A DNA stretch of 64,000 nt from NCBI GenBank assembly GCA_028702695.1, contig JAQVOH010000001.1, positions 1-64,000 of the forward strand. Reading direction: 5' to 3'. This DNA is from Desulfotomaculaceae bacterium. GTDB taxonomy: Bacteria > Bacillota > Desulfotomaculia > Desulfotomaculales > Pelotomaculaceae. The notes under the pieces were generated by a model. That model was given only the letters and a program-made list of their open reading frames with translations, was not told the origin of the DNA and searched no databases. Positions 8,793 through 17,503 of this stretch are shown here, in pieces (position 1 is the stretch's first letter; the number at the start of each line of letters is the position of its first letter). The position numbers and the translations under genes were made by a program.

Positions 8793-9701
8793 TCAGACAC
8801 TAACCACCCGGCAGGGTTCTTCAGCCTCCGGCTTGCTTAGGATGATCAAAGCGGCCAGCACCATCACCATGCCGGTAGCCTCGTAAAAGGACAGGGTTTC
8901 ATGATAAAGCAGGTAGCCCAGAACAGTGGCGCTAACCGGTTCGGAGCATAACAGGATCGACGCCCGCCCGGTATCAACATAGTTTAACGCCACGGTGTAT
9001 AAAATGTAGGGGGCTGCCGCGCCAATCAGGGCATGTAAGAACAGCAGGCCCCCCATGGAAAGCGGCGCCGCGCAAATTAGCGTGGCGAGCTGTCCCCAGT
9101 CGGTAAATAGCACCAGGCTCAGGCTGGCCCAGATAAAAAACCAGGTGTTAATGGTTAAGCTATGATAGCCTTTGTTAATGGCCATCCTGACAAAAATGCT
9201 CAAAAAAGCGCAGGCGATACCGGCCAGAATACCAACCAGAATACCACGGACGGAAAAGGTTGCTCCATGATCAAAAATACCGCATACCAGTACACAGCCG
9301 CAAAAAGCTAAAAGCAGGGTTTTGATTTTCAGGGAGGTAATTTTTTCACCAAAGAAAACGTTGGCCAGCAGGATAACAAAAAAAGGCGCTGTACATATAA
9401 GAATTGCCGCCAGTGACAAAGTCAGCTCGTTAATAGCGATATTGTAACAAGTGCCCAAGAAAGCCGTGCATAATATTCCGGCGACGGCAAAGATCCATAT
9501 GTCTTTGACCTTGATTTTAAGCAGGCTTTTATCATATATTAAAAGGCCGGTGACCAGCATGAGCATGGCGCCGAGTAACCGGCATTCGACAATAGTCATA
9601 GAATCAAGGCCATTTGCGCCCATGATTCTGACAAATATACCGATTACCCCCCACATAAATCCCGCAAGGATTACTAATAACGGTGCCGTCTTTTTTAACA
9701 T
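8793..9701 (-). CDS. EamA/DMT-family permease, copy A
   Basis: 302 aa with ten predicted membrane helices in two EamA repeats, as in the drug/metabolite transporter superfamily; the substrate cannot be told. It is highly similar along its full length to the neighbour at 9919-10827 (both 302 aa, both starting MLKKTAP and sharing LSMGGLLFLHALIGAAAPY). The two are a tandem duplication in the same orientation. No linked regulator is seen. Confidence 0.88.
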   Translation of the reverse strand: MLKKTAPLLVILAGFMWGVIGIFVRIMGANGLDSMTIVECRLLGAMLMLVTGLLIYDKSLLKIKVKDIWIFAVAGILCTAFLGTCYNIAINELTLSLAAILICTAPFFVILLANVFFGEKITSLKIKTLLLAFCGCVLVCGIFDHGATFSVRGILVGILAGIACAFLSIFVRMAINKGYHSLTINTWFFIWASLSLVLFTDWGQLATLICAAPLSMGGLLFLHALIGAAAPYILYTVALNYVDTGRASILLCSEPVSATVLGYLLYHETLSFYEATGMVMVLAALIILSKPEAEEPCRVVSV

Positions 9702-9918
9702 GATGTTTTGACCTGTATCTACGCTTTCATGTATTTGAGCGAATTATGCTAAGTTATAATACTATATCATATAATTATTATACTGGAATATAGGGTTGTT
9801 TTACACCCGCGAAAATCAGCATCATTTCAGTCAATTATATTTCCCTACTTTTTGTTCTTATGATAAAATCCGTGCGGCTCCAATGGAAAAGGCATTAGCG
9901 ATAAGCCCCCCTACCGGT

Positions 9919-10827
9919 TCAGGCGGCAACATCCCGTGCTGGTTCTTCAGCTTCCGGTTTGCTTAAGATAATCAAAGCCGCCAGCACCAGCATCATGCCG
10001 GTAAGCGCATAAAGGGACAGGGTTTCATGGTAAAGCAGGTAGCCCAGAAGAGTAGCGCTGACCGGTTCAGAGCAGGACAGGATCGCAGCCCGTCCGGTGT
10101 CAATGTAGTTTAGGGCTACGGTGTATAAGATGTAGGGCGCTGCCGCACCAATCAGGGCATGTAAGAACAGCAGGCCCCCCATGGAAAGCGGCGCCGCTGT
10201 GACCAGCGTTGCGAGCTGTCCCCAGTTGGTGAATAACGCGAGGCCCAGGCTGGCACAGATAAAACTCCAGGTATTGATGGTCAGGGTATGGTAGCCTTTG
10301 TTAATGGCAACCCTGGCAAATATGCTCAAAAAAGCGTAGTCGATACCGGCCAGAATACCAATAAGAATACCCCGGACGGAAATGGTGGCTCCATGATCAA
10401 AAATGCCGCACACCAGCACGCAACCGCAAAAAGCCAGGAGCAGGGTTTTGATTTTCCGGGAGGTGATTTTTTCACCGAAAAAAACTTTGGCCAGCAGGAT
10501 GACAAAAAACGGCGCTGTGCACAAAAGGATTGCCGCCATTGATAAGGTCAGTTCGTTGATGGCGATATTGTAACAGGTGTTAAAGAACGCCGTGCACAAT
10601 AATCCGGCGCCGATAAAGATCCATATGTCTTTGATTTTGATTTTAAGCAATCTTTTATCGTATATCAACAGTCCGGCGACCAGCATGAGCATGGCGCCGA
10701 ATATGCGGCATTCCACAATAGTCGTAGAATCAAGACCCATTGCGCTCATGATTCTGACAAATGTACCAATTGCCCCCCACATACATCCCGCAAGGATTAC
10801 CAAAAACGGAGCTGTTTTTTTAAGCAT
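9919..10827 (-). CDS. EamA/DMT-family permease, copy B
   Basis: 302-aa paralogue of the gene at 8793-9701, with ten predicted helices. Differences are scattered conservative changes such as SAMGLDSTT versus GANGLDSMT, so both copies appear intact and under selection. The 217-bp spacer holds no gene. Transcription would run from this copy into copy A; no terminator is obvious between them. Export or uptake of a small metabolite is the family expectation. Confidence 0.88.
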   Translation of the reverse strand: MLKKTAPFLVILAGCMWGAIGTFVRIMSAMGLDSTTIVECRIFGAMLMLVAGLLIYDKRLLKIKIKDIWIFIGAGLLCTAFFNTCYNIAINELTLSMAAILLCTAPFFVILLAKVFFGEKITSRKIKTLLLAFCGCVLVCGIFDHGATISVRGILIGILAGIDYAFLSIFARVAINKGYHTLTINTWSFICASLGLALFTNWGQLATLVTAAPLSMGGLLFLHALIGAAAPYILYTVALNYIDTGRAAILSCSEPVSATLLGYLLYHETLSLYALTGMMLVLAALIILSKPEAEEPARDVAA

Positions 10828-11044
10828 GATGCTTTACATGTACCTGTGCTTTCTAGTATTTGACCAGGTTGCTAGCGGTCATGAATTAGCCTGGATTATA
10901 GTATGATTATACCAGATGAGCAGGTTACTTTGGGTATTTCAAGTCGAAAAGCCATGAAAACCGGCACATTCTGTCTGAACCCGGCAAATGAATACGGTTT
11001 TGATGCAGCTTTTATTTTTAGTCAACAAATGCTTATTTCAAAGT

Positions 11045-11145
11045 TCATCCTGACACTTTAGCTTCTGGGAATTGTTCAGCAACCGTATTACGGCGGGTTC
11101 GTCCTCCATAATTGGCACAGCCTTTATATGTGAACCACCTAAGCT
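11045..11145 (-). pseudogene. C-terminal gene remnant carrying the 21-bp repeat
   Basis: The minus-strand frame reads RWFTYKGCANYGGRTRR then NTVAEQFPEAKVSG and a stop. It looks like the tail of a real protein, and its start shares the repeat with 7738-7758. Upstream, the open frame runs through a terminator hairpin and antisense to nothing recognisable, so the rest of the gene is missing. Family unknown. Confidence 0.4.
11120..11140. repeat. 21-bp direct repeat, copy 2
   Basis: Identical to 7738-7758, in the same orientation, 3.38 kb away. The two copies bracket the SLH gene and the EamA pair. Confidence 0.55.
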
Positions 11146-11176
11146 TTTTTAAGTTATATTTTATGTAAAACATACT

Positions 11177-11210
11177 AAAAAGAGCGCCGGAGTTTTTAAT
11201 CCCGACGCTC
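11177..11210 (-). terminator. Intrinsic terminator after the small lipoprotein
   Basis: Minus-strand stem GAGCGTCGG / CCGGCGCTC with one mismatch, followed by CTTTTTAG. It lies about 50 nt past the stop codon of the lipoprotein gene. Confidence 0.75.
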
Positions 11211-11255
11211 GTTAAGAAACAACACCTGACTTGATTGTATCTGCAGTTATTACAA

Positions 11256-11531
11256 TTAATCTTCCTCGCTATCTTCCTCATTATCTTCCTCAGGTTCTGC
11301 ATTGTTATCGTTAGCTCCGGACTCCCCTGAACCACTTGTTTCCTTATCAGGAGATAGCGGATTTCCTACATCCTGTATGCCTTTGTTGACATCCTCAACG
11401 GCTTTGTTAACGTTCTGGATACTGTCATTAACATTATTAATGCCGTCGGTAAGGTCCTGAGCAGTGCCACAACCTGAAACAAACAAAGTAAACACAAACA
11501 TAACAGCAATTGCGAAAAATAATTTTTTCAT
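11256..11531 (-). CDS. Small secreted lipoprotein
   Basis: About 91 aa. An N-terminal signal with lipobox LFVSGC predicts lipid attachment at Cys near residue 20. A heptad-like segment follows (DGINNVNDSIQNVNKAVEDV), then a very acidic tail of Glu/Asp/Asn. The likely site is the outer face of the membrane. No enzymatic motif is visible. GAGGGGGG lies 9 nt before the ATG at 11531; a GTG at 11534 is an alternative. It has its own terminator. Confidence 0.72.
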   Translation of the reverse strand: MKKLFFAIAVMFVFTLFVSGCGTAQDLTDGINNVNDSIQNVNKAVEDVNKGIQDVGNPLSPDKETSGSGESGANDNNAEPEEDNEEDSEED

Positions 11532-11666
11532 CACAAACCACCCCCCTCATAATGGTATATATTCCTGCTATTTAAATTATTCCTTTTTTTTTACTGGAGC
11601 ATTCCCTTTGATATGCCTTTCAAGAGCTTCTATTTGCATAATTTGTTATATCTGCTCCAAAATGCA

Positions 11667-11742
11667 TATAATACCAAGTGCACCGAGAAAAGACCATGCA
11701 ATGGTCTTATGGGTATTAAAATAATTATGGAGTTCTTGGTAT
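11667..11742 (+). promoter_or_regulatory. gerAB 5' region: TATAAT box and nested inverted repeats covering the RBS
   Basis: TATAAT at 11667-11672 is a possible -10. ATACCAAG (11671-11678) is complementary to CTTGGTAT (11735-11742), which ends one base before the gerAB ATG. Inside is a perfect 8-bp hairpin AAGACCAT/ATGGTCTT (11690-11708). If formed, the outer stem would enclose the GGAG ribosome binding site. Confidence 0.35.
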
Positions 11743-11743
11743 A

Positions 11744-12823
11744 ATGCTAAACAAAAATAAGATTTCCGACGGGCAGGCAATTGTACTGATCGTGCTTGCC
11801 AGTATTTCATCAGCGCTTTTTTTCGTTCCCCTGGGGGTAGTCACCATTGTCGACCAGGATGCGTGGATAGCAATGATCCTGGCAACATTTTTAGCTATGT
11901 TATTGGTTTATTACCCGCTGGCGGATTTGGGAAGGCGATATCCTGGGAAAACAATAATTCAATACAGTGAAAACATTCTGGGCAGATTCGCGGGCAAGCT
12001 GGTTGGCGCGATCTTTGTTTATTATTTTTTCCAGAACCATTGCTGGGCTTTAAGGGAATTTGGTGAGGTAACAGCTGTTTTCTTACCAAAAACCCCCATG
12101 CTGGTAATTATGCTCCTGCTTTCTTTGTTAACAGCCTATGCTGTAAATAGCGGCCTGGAGGTAATTGGCAGGTGTGCTGAGCTTCTTTTTCCCATAGGCG
12201 TTTTTGCCCTGGTCTTTATAGTAGTGGGCAGTGCCGGATTAATGGATTTTACCAAAATTATGCCGGTTATGGAAGGCCCAGTGCTGCCGCTTTTATGGGC
12301 AACCTTGATTCCTTTGGACTGGCTGTCCGTCGGCTTTGTTTTCAGTGTAATTACGGCGTCGGTAAACAAACGGAGTATTGTGAAAAATGGTTTGACAGCA
12401 GTGGGGATGGCCGGAGTCATTCTCACTGTTTTCAGCTTGGTCAATATAATGGTTATTGGTACCCCGCTGTTGAAGAAAATAAGCTTCCCTCTCCTTGAGT
12501 TGGCAAGATATGGGAAGATACCTGTCTTTGAGAGAATGGAAGTACTGATTGTGGTGTTTTGGAGCAGTTGGATTTTTGTTAAAGGGGCTCTTTTTTCTTA
12601 CGCCACTGTATTAAGTTTATCACAGTTCTTCAATCTTGCCGGTTACCGCTTTCTTATTCTTAGCGAAACTGTGCTGGCCATAGCCTATGCTGTTTATCAG
12701 TATAATAGCTTTGTTGAGATGTCTTATCTTTTTAATACAGCCACGTTATATTATATTTCTCTATCTGTAGGCCTTCCATTTACCCTTTGGCTGGTTTCCA
12801 TAGCCCGGTCCAAATCAGGATAA
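11744..12823 (+). CDS. gerAB: Spore germination permease, GerAB/GerKB type
   Basis: 359 aa with about ten membrane helices, the size and pattern of B-subunits of nutrient germinant receptors (APC superfamily). These sit in the inner spore membrane and recognise amino acids or sugars. Typical features are the N-terminal ISDGQAIVLIVLASISSALFF-type helix and PLADLGRRYPGKTIIQYSENILG. Unusually, neither the A nor the C subunit gene is beside it. The convergent gene at 12815 overlaps its last 9 bases. The orphan may work with subunits encoded elsewhere. Confidence 0.85.
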   Translation: MLNKNKISDGQAIVLIVLASISSALFFVPLGVVTIVDQDAWIAMILATFLAMLLVYYPLADLGRRYPGKTIIQYSENILGRFAGKLVGAIFVYYFFQNHCWALREFGEVTAVFLPKTPMLVIMLLLSLLTAYAVNSGLEVIGRCAELLFPIGVFALVFIVVGSAGLMDFTKIMPVMEGPVLPLLWATLIPLDWLSVGFVFSVITASVNKRSIVKNGLTAVGMAGVILTVFSLVNIMVIGTPLLKKISFPLLELARYGKIPVFERMEVLIVVFWSSWIFVKGALFSYATVLSLSQFFNLAGYRFLILSETVLAIAYAVYQYNSFVEMSYLFNTATLYYISLSVGLPFTLWLVSIARSKSG

Positions 12824-13042
12824 GATTTTCTCAAGCATATTCCATGCCGGCACAAACAGGTACTCCATTCTTTTGGTGGGATTGGGCAACTGCCAGCGGT
12901 AAATTTGCCCCACACTATAGATCAGCCCGAAGGAAAGCATGATTGAAAAAACCGTCAGTTCTTTCCACAGCCTTCCTTTTATTAAACCCGGCGCCTGCAA
13001 GGCAATTATGGCTGCGAAAATTAAAATTATTAAGCTTACCAT
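12815..13042 (-). CDS. Small membrane protein convergent with gerAB
   Basis: 75 aa with two hydrophobic segments (about residues 2-18 and 29-47) and a Trp-containing amphipathic tail (RMEYLFVPAWNML). A ribosome binding site of GGAAAG type precedes the ATG. Short membrane proteins of this kind often accompany germination operons, but orientation here is opposite and the 3' ends overlap by 9 bp. Function unknown. Confidence 0.6.
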   Translation of the reverse strand: MVSLIILIFAAIIALQAPGLIKGRLWKELTVFSIMLSFGLIYSVGQIYRWQLPNPTKRMEYLFVPAWNMLEKILS

Positions 13043-13140
13043 TTTAGCTTTCCTTCATCCTAAATTTTTGTATTAAGTATATTATGTAAAAAGGAACACA
13101 AATTATGCCTACACATTGAATACCGTGGTATTAAATTTTA

Positions 13141-13184
13141 AAACACAAAAAAAGCAGCGCAAAAATCGCTGCTTTTTTGTGTTT
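13141..13184. terminator. Bidirectional intrinsic terminator
   Basis: A long A/T-flanked hairpin: AACAC, A-run, GCAGCG, a short loop, CGCTGC, T-run, GTGTT. It works in either direction and sits just downstream of the cold-shock gene on the minus strand. Confidence 0.85.
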
Positions 13185-13211
13185 TAATTATATATAAAAG
13201 AAACCCTTTAT

Positions 13212-13409
13212 CTATAATTTAATAACATTTGAGGCTTGAGGGCCACGGTCGCCTTGAACAACTTCAAATTCAACACTTTGACCTTCATCGAGAGTTTTGA
13301 AACCTTCAGTTTGGATGGCAGAGAAATGTACAAATACATCATTGCCCTCTTCAGTTTCAATAAACCCAAAGCCTTTGTCTGGATTAAACCATTTTACTTT
13401 ACCAGTCAT
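13212..13409 (-). CDS. csp: Cold-shock protein, CspA/CspB family
   Basis: A 65-aa single cold-shock domain and RNA/single-stranded DNA chaperone. RNP1 (KGFGFI) and RNP2 (VFVHF) are intact, as is the opening [16 protein letters not shown]. It has a good AGGAGG-like ribosome binding site and a long 5' region. A hairpin at about 13520-13546, upstream in transcript sense, could belong to a cold-responsive leader or end an older transcript. The function is typical; no anomaly. Confidence 0.95.
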   Translation of the reverse strand: MTGKVKWFNPDKGFGFIETEEGNDVFVHFSAIQTEGFKTLDEGQSVEFEVVQGDRGPQASNVIKL

Positions 13410-13581
13410 ACTTTTACGTTACCTCCTAAATTTACCTCTTATGAGATCTAATTATTAATTATACACTATAATCATCAAAATGCAAGACAATATTTAAAAA
13501 TGCTTATCTTATTTTCTTCCTAAGAATCCCACAAGGGGTTCTTAGCTTTTATAGACTTTCATTTTGATGCTTTGATTAGGG

Positions 13582-13690
13582 TCACTCACCAGTATTCTGC
13601 ACCACATCCAGCAGCTCATGAATATCTACCTGCCAATCCAAGTTTACATCCGACTTCCAGGCATTCCAATCTAAAAGGAAGGAACTGAAA
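13582..13690 (-). pseudogene. Possible dockerin-like EF-hand remnant
   Basis: The minus frame ends with SDVNLDWQVDIHELLDVVQ, which fits the dockerin/EF-hand pattern D-x-N-x-D-x-x-V-x-I-x-x-L. The upstream part of the frame runs into the tRNA-Arg terminator, so no complete gene exists. It is probably the 3' tail of a lost gene. Confidence 0.3.
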
Positions 13691-13760
13691 GAACGGACTA
13701 TCCAGGGACTACCTTTTTTTCTAGCCAGTTGATAATAATTGACAATTATTGCAAAAGATA

Positions 13761-13785
13761 AAACCCTTGAGTTTTTCAAGGGTTT
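13761..13785 (-). terminator. Terminator of the tRNA pair
   Basis: Stem AAACCCTTGA / TCAAGGGTTT with a short A/T loop. On the minus strand TTTTATCTTTT follows. It lies 8 nt past the CCA end of tRNA-Arg. Confidence 0.85.
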
Positions 13786-13792
13786 CAGGCTC

Positions 13793-13869
<77 letters not shown>

Positions 13870-13873
13870 ATAG

Positions 13874-13947
13874 TGGAGCGGGTGAAGGGAATCGAACCCT
13901 CGTAATCGGCTTGGAAGGCCGACGCTCTACCATTGAGCTACACCCGC
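13874..13947 (-). tRNA. tRNA-Gly (anticodon TCC)
   Basis: 74 nt with encoded CCA. The acceptor stem is GCGGGTG/CACCCGC, anticodon loop CTTCCAA gives TCC, and the T-loop is TTCGATT. It is the first gene of a two-tRNA transcript. Confidence 0.96.
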
Positions 13948-14045
13948 TTGGTAAAACATCTATCCTTTTGATCGATGCTTATACATTATAACTAATAACC
14001 GGCCCCACGTCAAAGTTAATTTACTCCACCAGCAAGATTCTTGTT

Positions 14046-14528
14046 TCAGATGCGGCGAATGGCCGGTCTGACCCCATTCTCGTCAATCTCCAGAATACCG
14101 TAACTGGGCTGGTCATGGTCGCGCGGCCTGGCGATGCTGCCCGGGTTGAACAGCAGCACGCCGTCCTCCCTGATAAACCCGGCGGCGTGGCTGTGCCCGA
14201 ACACAACCGTATCAGCGCCAATTCCTGCCGCTTGCAAAGCCAGTTTACCAAACCGGTGTTTAGACGCAAACGCGTTCCCATGCACTAAAAGGATGCGGTG
14301 ACCGGCCAGCTCGAGAACCAGCTCCTGCGGCCCTTCGTCATAGAGGTCACAGTTACCCATAACAGCCCTGACCGGTAAATTCGTTTCGGCAGCCAGTATT
14401 GCGGCGTCCCGGTAAAAATCACCGGCATGGATGATTAAATCTACGGGGCCTGCCTCTTTGAGCGAACGGACGGCATGATCCAGGTGGCCGTGACTGTCGC
14501 TAAAAACTATCGCCCGCAAGCTCTTCAC
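14046..14528 (-). CDS. YfcE/MJ0936-type metallophosphodiesterase
   Basis: 160 aa, a small calcineurin-fold phosphoesterase. All metal motifs are present in order: FSDSHG, HAGD, GNCD, LLVHG and FGHSH. Family members hydrolyse phosphodiesters in vitro; the natural substrate is unknown. It overlaps the 3' end of rdgB by 29 bp and is last in the rph-rdgB run, an arrangement common in Firmicutes. Confidence 0.92.
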   Translation of the reverse strand: MKSLRAIVFSDSHGHLDHAVRSLKEAGPVDLIIHAGDFYRDAAILAAETNLPVRAVMGNCDLYDEGPQELVLELAGHRILLVHGNAFASKHRFGKLALQAAGIGADTVVFGHSHAAGFIREDGVLLFNPGSIARPRDHDQPSYGILEIDENGVRPAIRRI

Positions 14529-15132
14529 TCCCCGCCACCATTTTTTTGAGATCGGAAAGGATGTCGATTGCTCCCTCCAACGCCTTGGCCCGGTGGCTTA
14601 TTTTGTTTTTTATAGCGGGTTCCAGTTCGGCAAAGGTCCGATCGTAGGCCGGGACATAAAACAGCGGGTCATAGCCAAAACCGCCCTGCCCCCGTGGCTC
14701 CTCCACGATAACTCCCTCGCAGGAGCCCTCGGCAATGTGAACCCAACCATCCGGCTCGGCAATGGCGACCACGCATTGGAAGCGAGCGGTCCTGTGTTCA
14801 GCCGGCATGCCTGACAGCAGGTCCAGCAGCTTCAGGTTATTGGCCTGGTCGTCTTTTCCCTCCCCGGCAAAGCGGGATGAGTAGATACCGGGCGCCCCGT
14901 CCAGCGCGTCGACCTCCAGTCCGGAGTCGTCGGCCAGCGCCAGCAGGCCGGTGTGCCCGGAGACAGTCGTTGCTTTAATCATGGCGTTTTCTCTGAAGGT
15001 GTTACCGTTCTCGATGATTTCACCGAGCTCTGGAAATTCACGCAGGGAGATCACCTCGACCCCATGCGGAGCCAGAATATCTGCTATCTCCCGAACTTTG
15101 CCCTCATTGCCGGTTGCCAAAACCACTTTCAA
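14500..15132 (-). CDS. rdgB: XTP/dITP diphosphatase (non-canonical purine NTP pyrophosphatase)
   Basis: Hydrolyses XTP, dITP and ITP to monophosphates, cleansing the nucleotide pool. 210 aa, a normal length. Motifs seen are LATGNEGKVREI at the start, DDSGLEVDALDGAPGIYSSR in the middle, GFGYDPLFY, and the terminal KNKISHRAKAL. The gene follows rph by only 3 nt and overlaps the next gene, so translational coupling is likely. Confidence 0.95.
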   Translation of the reverse strand: MKVVLATGNEGKVREIADILAPHGVEVISLREFPELGEIIENGNTFRENAMIKATTVSGHTGLLALADDSGLEVDALDGAPGIYSSRFAGEGKDDQANNLKLLDLLSGMPAEHRTARFQCVVAIAEPDGWVHIAEGSCEGVIVEEPRGQGGFGYDPLFYVPAYDRTFAELEPAIKNKISHRAKALEGAIDILSDLKKMVAGSEELAGDSF

Positions 15133-15135
15133 TAT

Positions 15136-15879
15136 CTAAACCCCCCCGATGCCTTTTGCGGCAGCCCCCAATACTTCTTTCTGGTAGTTGATCAACCATT
15201 CGATCCCCTGCTGGGCCAAATCGATCATCTCATTTATTTCCTGACGGCTAAAGGACGCTTCCTCACCGGTGCCCTGCACCTCCACGAAGCGGCCCGCGCC
15301 AGTCATAACAATATTCATGTCCACCTCCGCGGCGGAATCCTCCTCGTAACAAAGGTCCAGGATGACCTGCCCGGCACTTCGCCCCACGCTGGTGGCAGCA
15401 ATAAAGTCCTTTATTGGCATGGTCTTAAGCAGCCCTTGCTCCCTTAGCTTGTTTACCGCGTCTACCAGAGCGACAAAAGCACCGGTGATCGAGGCCGTCC
15501 TGGTGCCACCGTCGGCCTGGATCACGTCGCAGTCCAAAGTGATTGTGCGCTCACCTAGTGCCGGCAGGTCCATCACCGACCGTAGAGCGCGGCCGATGAG
15601 ACGTTGAATTTCAAAAGTGCGTCCGCCAATCTTCCCCCTGGCCGCCTCTCTGGCGGTCCTGTTCCCGGTGGCGCGGGGCAACATGCCGTACTCGGCGGTA
15701 ACCCAGCCCTTTCCTGCTCCCCTGAGAAACGGGGGCACTTTTTCCTCGACCGACGCCGTGCAAATTACCCTGGTATCCCCGACTTCAACCAGAACCGAAC
15801 CCTCGGCGTGTTTGTTGTATTTCCTGGTTATATGAACCGGCCGTAATTGGCCCGACTCTCTCCCGTCAATTCTCTGCAT
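15136..15879 (-). CDS. rph: Ribonuclease PH
   Basis: A phosphorolytic 3' exoribonuclease that trims tRNA 3' ends. 247 aa, full length. Typical blocks are [19 protein letters not shown] near the N-terminus, [32 protein letters not shown] and [15 protein letters not shown]. The ATG follows AAAGGAG. It forms an operon with rdgB and the phosphodiesterase. The nearby tRNA genes carry encoded CCA, as usual when RNase PH trims trailers. Confidence 0.96.
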   Translation of the reverse strand: MQRIDGRESGQLRPVHITRKYNKHAEGSVLVEVGDTRVICTASVEEKVPPFLRGAGKGWVTAEYGMLPRATGNRTAREAARGKIGGRTFEIQRLIGRALRSVMDLPALGERTITLDCDVIQADGGTRTASITGAFVALVDAVNKLREQGLLKTMPIKDFIAATSVGRSAGQVILDLCYEEDSAAEVDMNIVMTGAGRFVEVQGTGEEASFSRQEINEMIDLAQQGIEWLINYQKEVLGAAAKGIGGV

Positions 15880-15931
15880 GATACCGCTCCTTTTTTTTGC
15901 GAATAAACCAACCGTAATAGTTCGCTGTTGC

Positions 15932-16702
15932 TTATACTTGATAAATCTCTCTTTCGACCGCAGCTAGAGCCGGCTTGCCGAAGCCGTCGGTAGCCTGCCG
16001 GCACAGTTCGGCAGGCTCATATTCAGGCCAAAAGTGGGTTAGTAAAAGATGTTTTACCCCCGCCTGTCCGGCAATTTCACCAGCTTGCCGCGCGGTCAGG
16101 TGAGAATCTCGCAGATATTGCGCATCGCTATCCAGGCCGCTGGCTTCACACAGGAAAAGGTCGGCGCCGGCGGCCAGCCTTGCAATATTTTCAGTCCTTG
16201 CTGTATCACCGGAGAAGACGAACCTGCCCTCCCCTTGCACTGCTACGGAGTAGGCCGGCACAGAATGCCTGGCGCTGGCAAAGTGGAATACCAAATTAGC
16301 CCAATCAAGCCTTTGCACCTGAAGACCGCTGTCTAGTGTTTCCCCAGCCAGTGATTCTATTGCAGTAACCTCATAAGCATCTTTATAGCCCACAAGCTCC
16401 TGATATGCCTGCTCCGGGAAAGAAGGTACCACCAGCTTGACGGGACCGGTTCTTTCACCTTCCCGCCTGGCGCCCTCCACCGCATGACGCAGCGGAAAAA
16501 GATCCAGATAGTGGTCGTGATGCAGGTGGGTGATAATCACCCCGTCCAGTAATCTAAAGTCCATAAACTCTCTCAACCTGCTCAGGCTCCCATTGCCTGC
16601 CTCCAATAATATGTTCAACCCGCCCGCGCGGAGCAGGTAACCGGAGCAGGCCCCTCCTCCCTTGGGGTAAGGCGCCCAACAGCCCAGGACAATGATTTCC
16701 AC
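15932..16702 (-). CDS. MBL-fold metallohydrolase
   Basis: 256 aa. The metallo-beta-lactamase signature is [10 protein letters not shown] near residue 58-68, with later ligands in [15 protein letters not shown] and [12 protein letters not shown]. It resembles the RNase Z/PhnP-like group, but without the exosite features needed to call RNase Z. The 52-bp gap to rph and 18-bp gap to the activase place it inside a long minus-strand run. Substrate unknown. Confidence 0.85.
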   Translation of the reverse strand: MEIIVLGCWAPYPKGGGACSGYLLRAGGLNILLEAGNGSLSRLREFMDFRLLDGVIITHLHHDHYLDLFPLRHAVEGARREGERTGPVKLVVPSFPEQAYQELVGYKDAYEVTAIESLAGETLDSGLQVQRLDWANLVFHFASARHSVPAYSVAVQGEGRFVFSGDTARTENIARLAAGADLFLCEASGLDSDAQYLRDSHLTARQAGEIAGQAGVKHLLLTHFWPEYEPAELCRQATDGFGKPALAAVEREIYQV

Positions 16703-16720
16703 AGTATTTCCCCCGCAAGG

Positions 16721-17497
16721 TTATTTTGTGCTGCTCCTGCTTGCAGCAGCGTCTACACAGCAGCCCACCGCTCCGGCGTATTGCGGGTGTGCAGGGACGA
16801 CCACTTCCCTGCCCAGTTCCTCCCTGATGATTTCCACAAGCGCACCGTTATTGGCCACCCCCCCTGTGATAACAATCGTATCGCTGGAGAGTTTGACCAG
16901 CATGGGTTTAATCCTTTTGTAAATGCTGTAATTTACACCCGCCGCCAGGCTGGCTGTGGAATAGCCCTCCACCACGAAACCGATGAGCTCGCTTTCCCCG
17001 AAAACAGCGCAGGTGGAGGTGAGTTCTGCCGGCTCCCGGCGGTGTCGGCTCAATTCTTCCATACTGATGTTTAGTGCCGCAGCCATATTCTCAAGGTAGC
17101 GGCCGGTGCTGGCGGCGCATTTATCGTTGGTCAGAAAATCATTGAGACGTCCCTGACGCACCAGGGCCACTTTGCTGTCCTGGCCGCCTAAGTCCAGCAG
17201 GGTAAAATCGGTCAGTCCGGTCAGGTAAACGGCGCCCAGTACGTGTGCCTTGATTTCTGGAATAATCCGCGCGCCCTTAACGTTTACTGCCTGGCGTCCG
17301 TAGCCGGTGGCAGTGATGATGGGGTCGCCGCTGGACAACTCCAAACTGGCGGCGTCGATGACCAGACGTCCGCCTTCCCTTTTGCCATGTTCACGGTAAA
17401 ACCGCATCGTATCAAATTTATCCAAACGAATTAACAAATCATTTTCCAGCAGCGCCAGCTTCACGCTGCGGCTGCCGAGGTCAAGACCGATAAACAT
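16721..17497 (-). CDS. Acyl-CoA dehydratase activase / BadF-BcrA ATPase
   Basis: 258 aa in the ASKHA fold. The N-terminal phosphate loop is GLDLGSRSVKLAL and the second is LLDLGGQDSKVA. The two Cys that hold the dimer-bridging [4Fe-4S] cluster are in NDKCAASTGRYLE and TSTCAVFGESE. Such proteins use ATP hydrolysis to push one low-potential electron into a 2-hydroxyacyl-CoA dehydratase or related protein. The partner is immediately upstream (6-bp gap). ATG follows GGTGATC. Confidence 0.93.
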   Translation of the reverse strand: MFIGLDLGSRSVKLALLENDLLIRLDKFDTMRFYREHGKREGGRLVIDAASLELSSGDPIITATGYGRQAVNVKGARIIPEIKAHVLGAVYLTGLTDFTLLDLGGQDSKVALVRQGRLNDFLTNDKCAASTGRYLENMAAALNISMEELSRHRREPAELTSTCAVFGESELIGFVVEGYSTASLAAGVNYSIYKRIKPMLVKLSSDTIVITGGVANNGALVEIIREELGREVVVPAHPQYAGAVGCCVDAAASRSSTK

Positions 17498-17503
17498 CAG
17501 GGA

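Noticed and set aside
11045-11335. Whole 96-codon minus-strand frame as a gene
   Set aside because: Its first half overlaps the lipoprotein gene and a terminator; only the last 30 codons look protein-like, so it is reported as a remnant.
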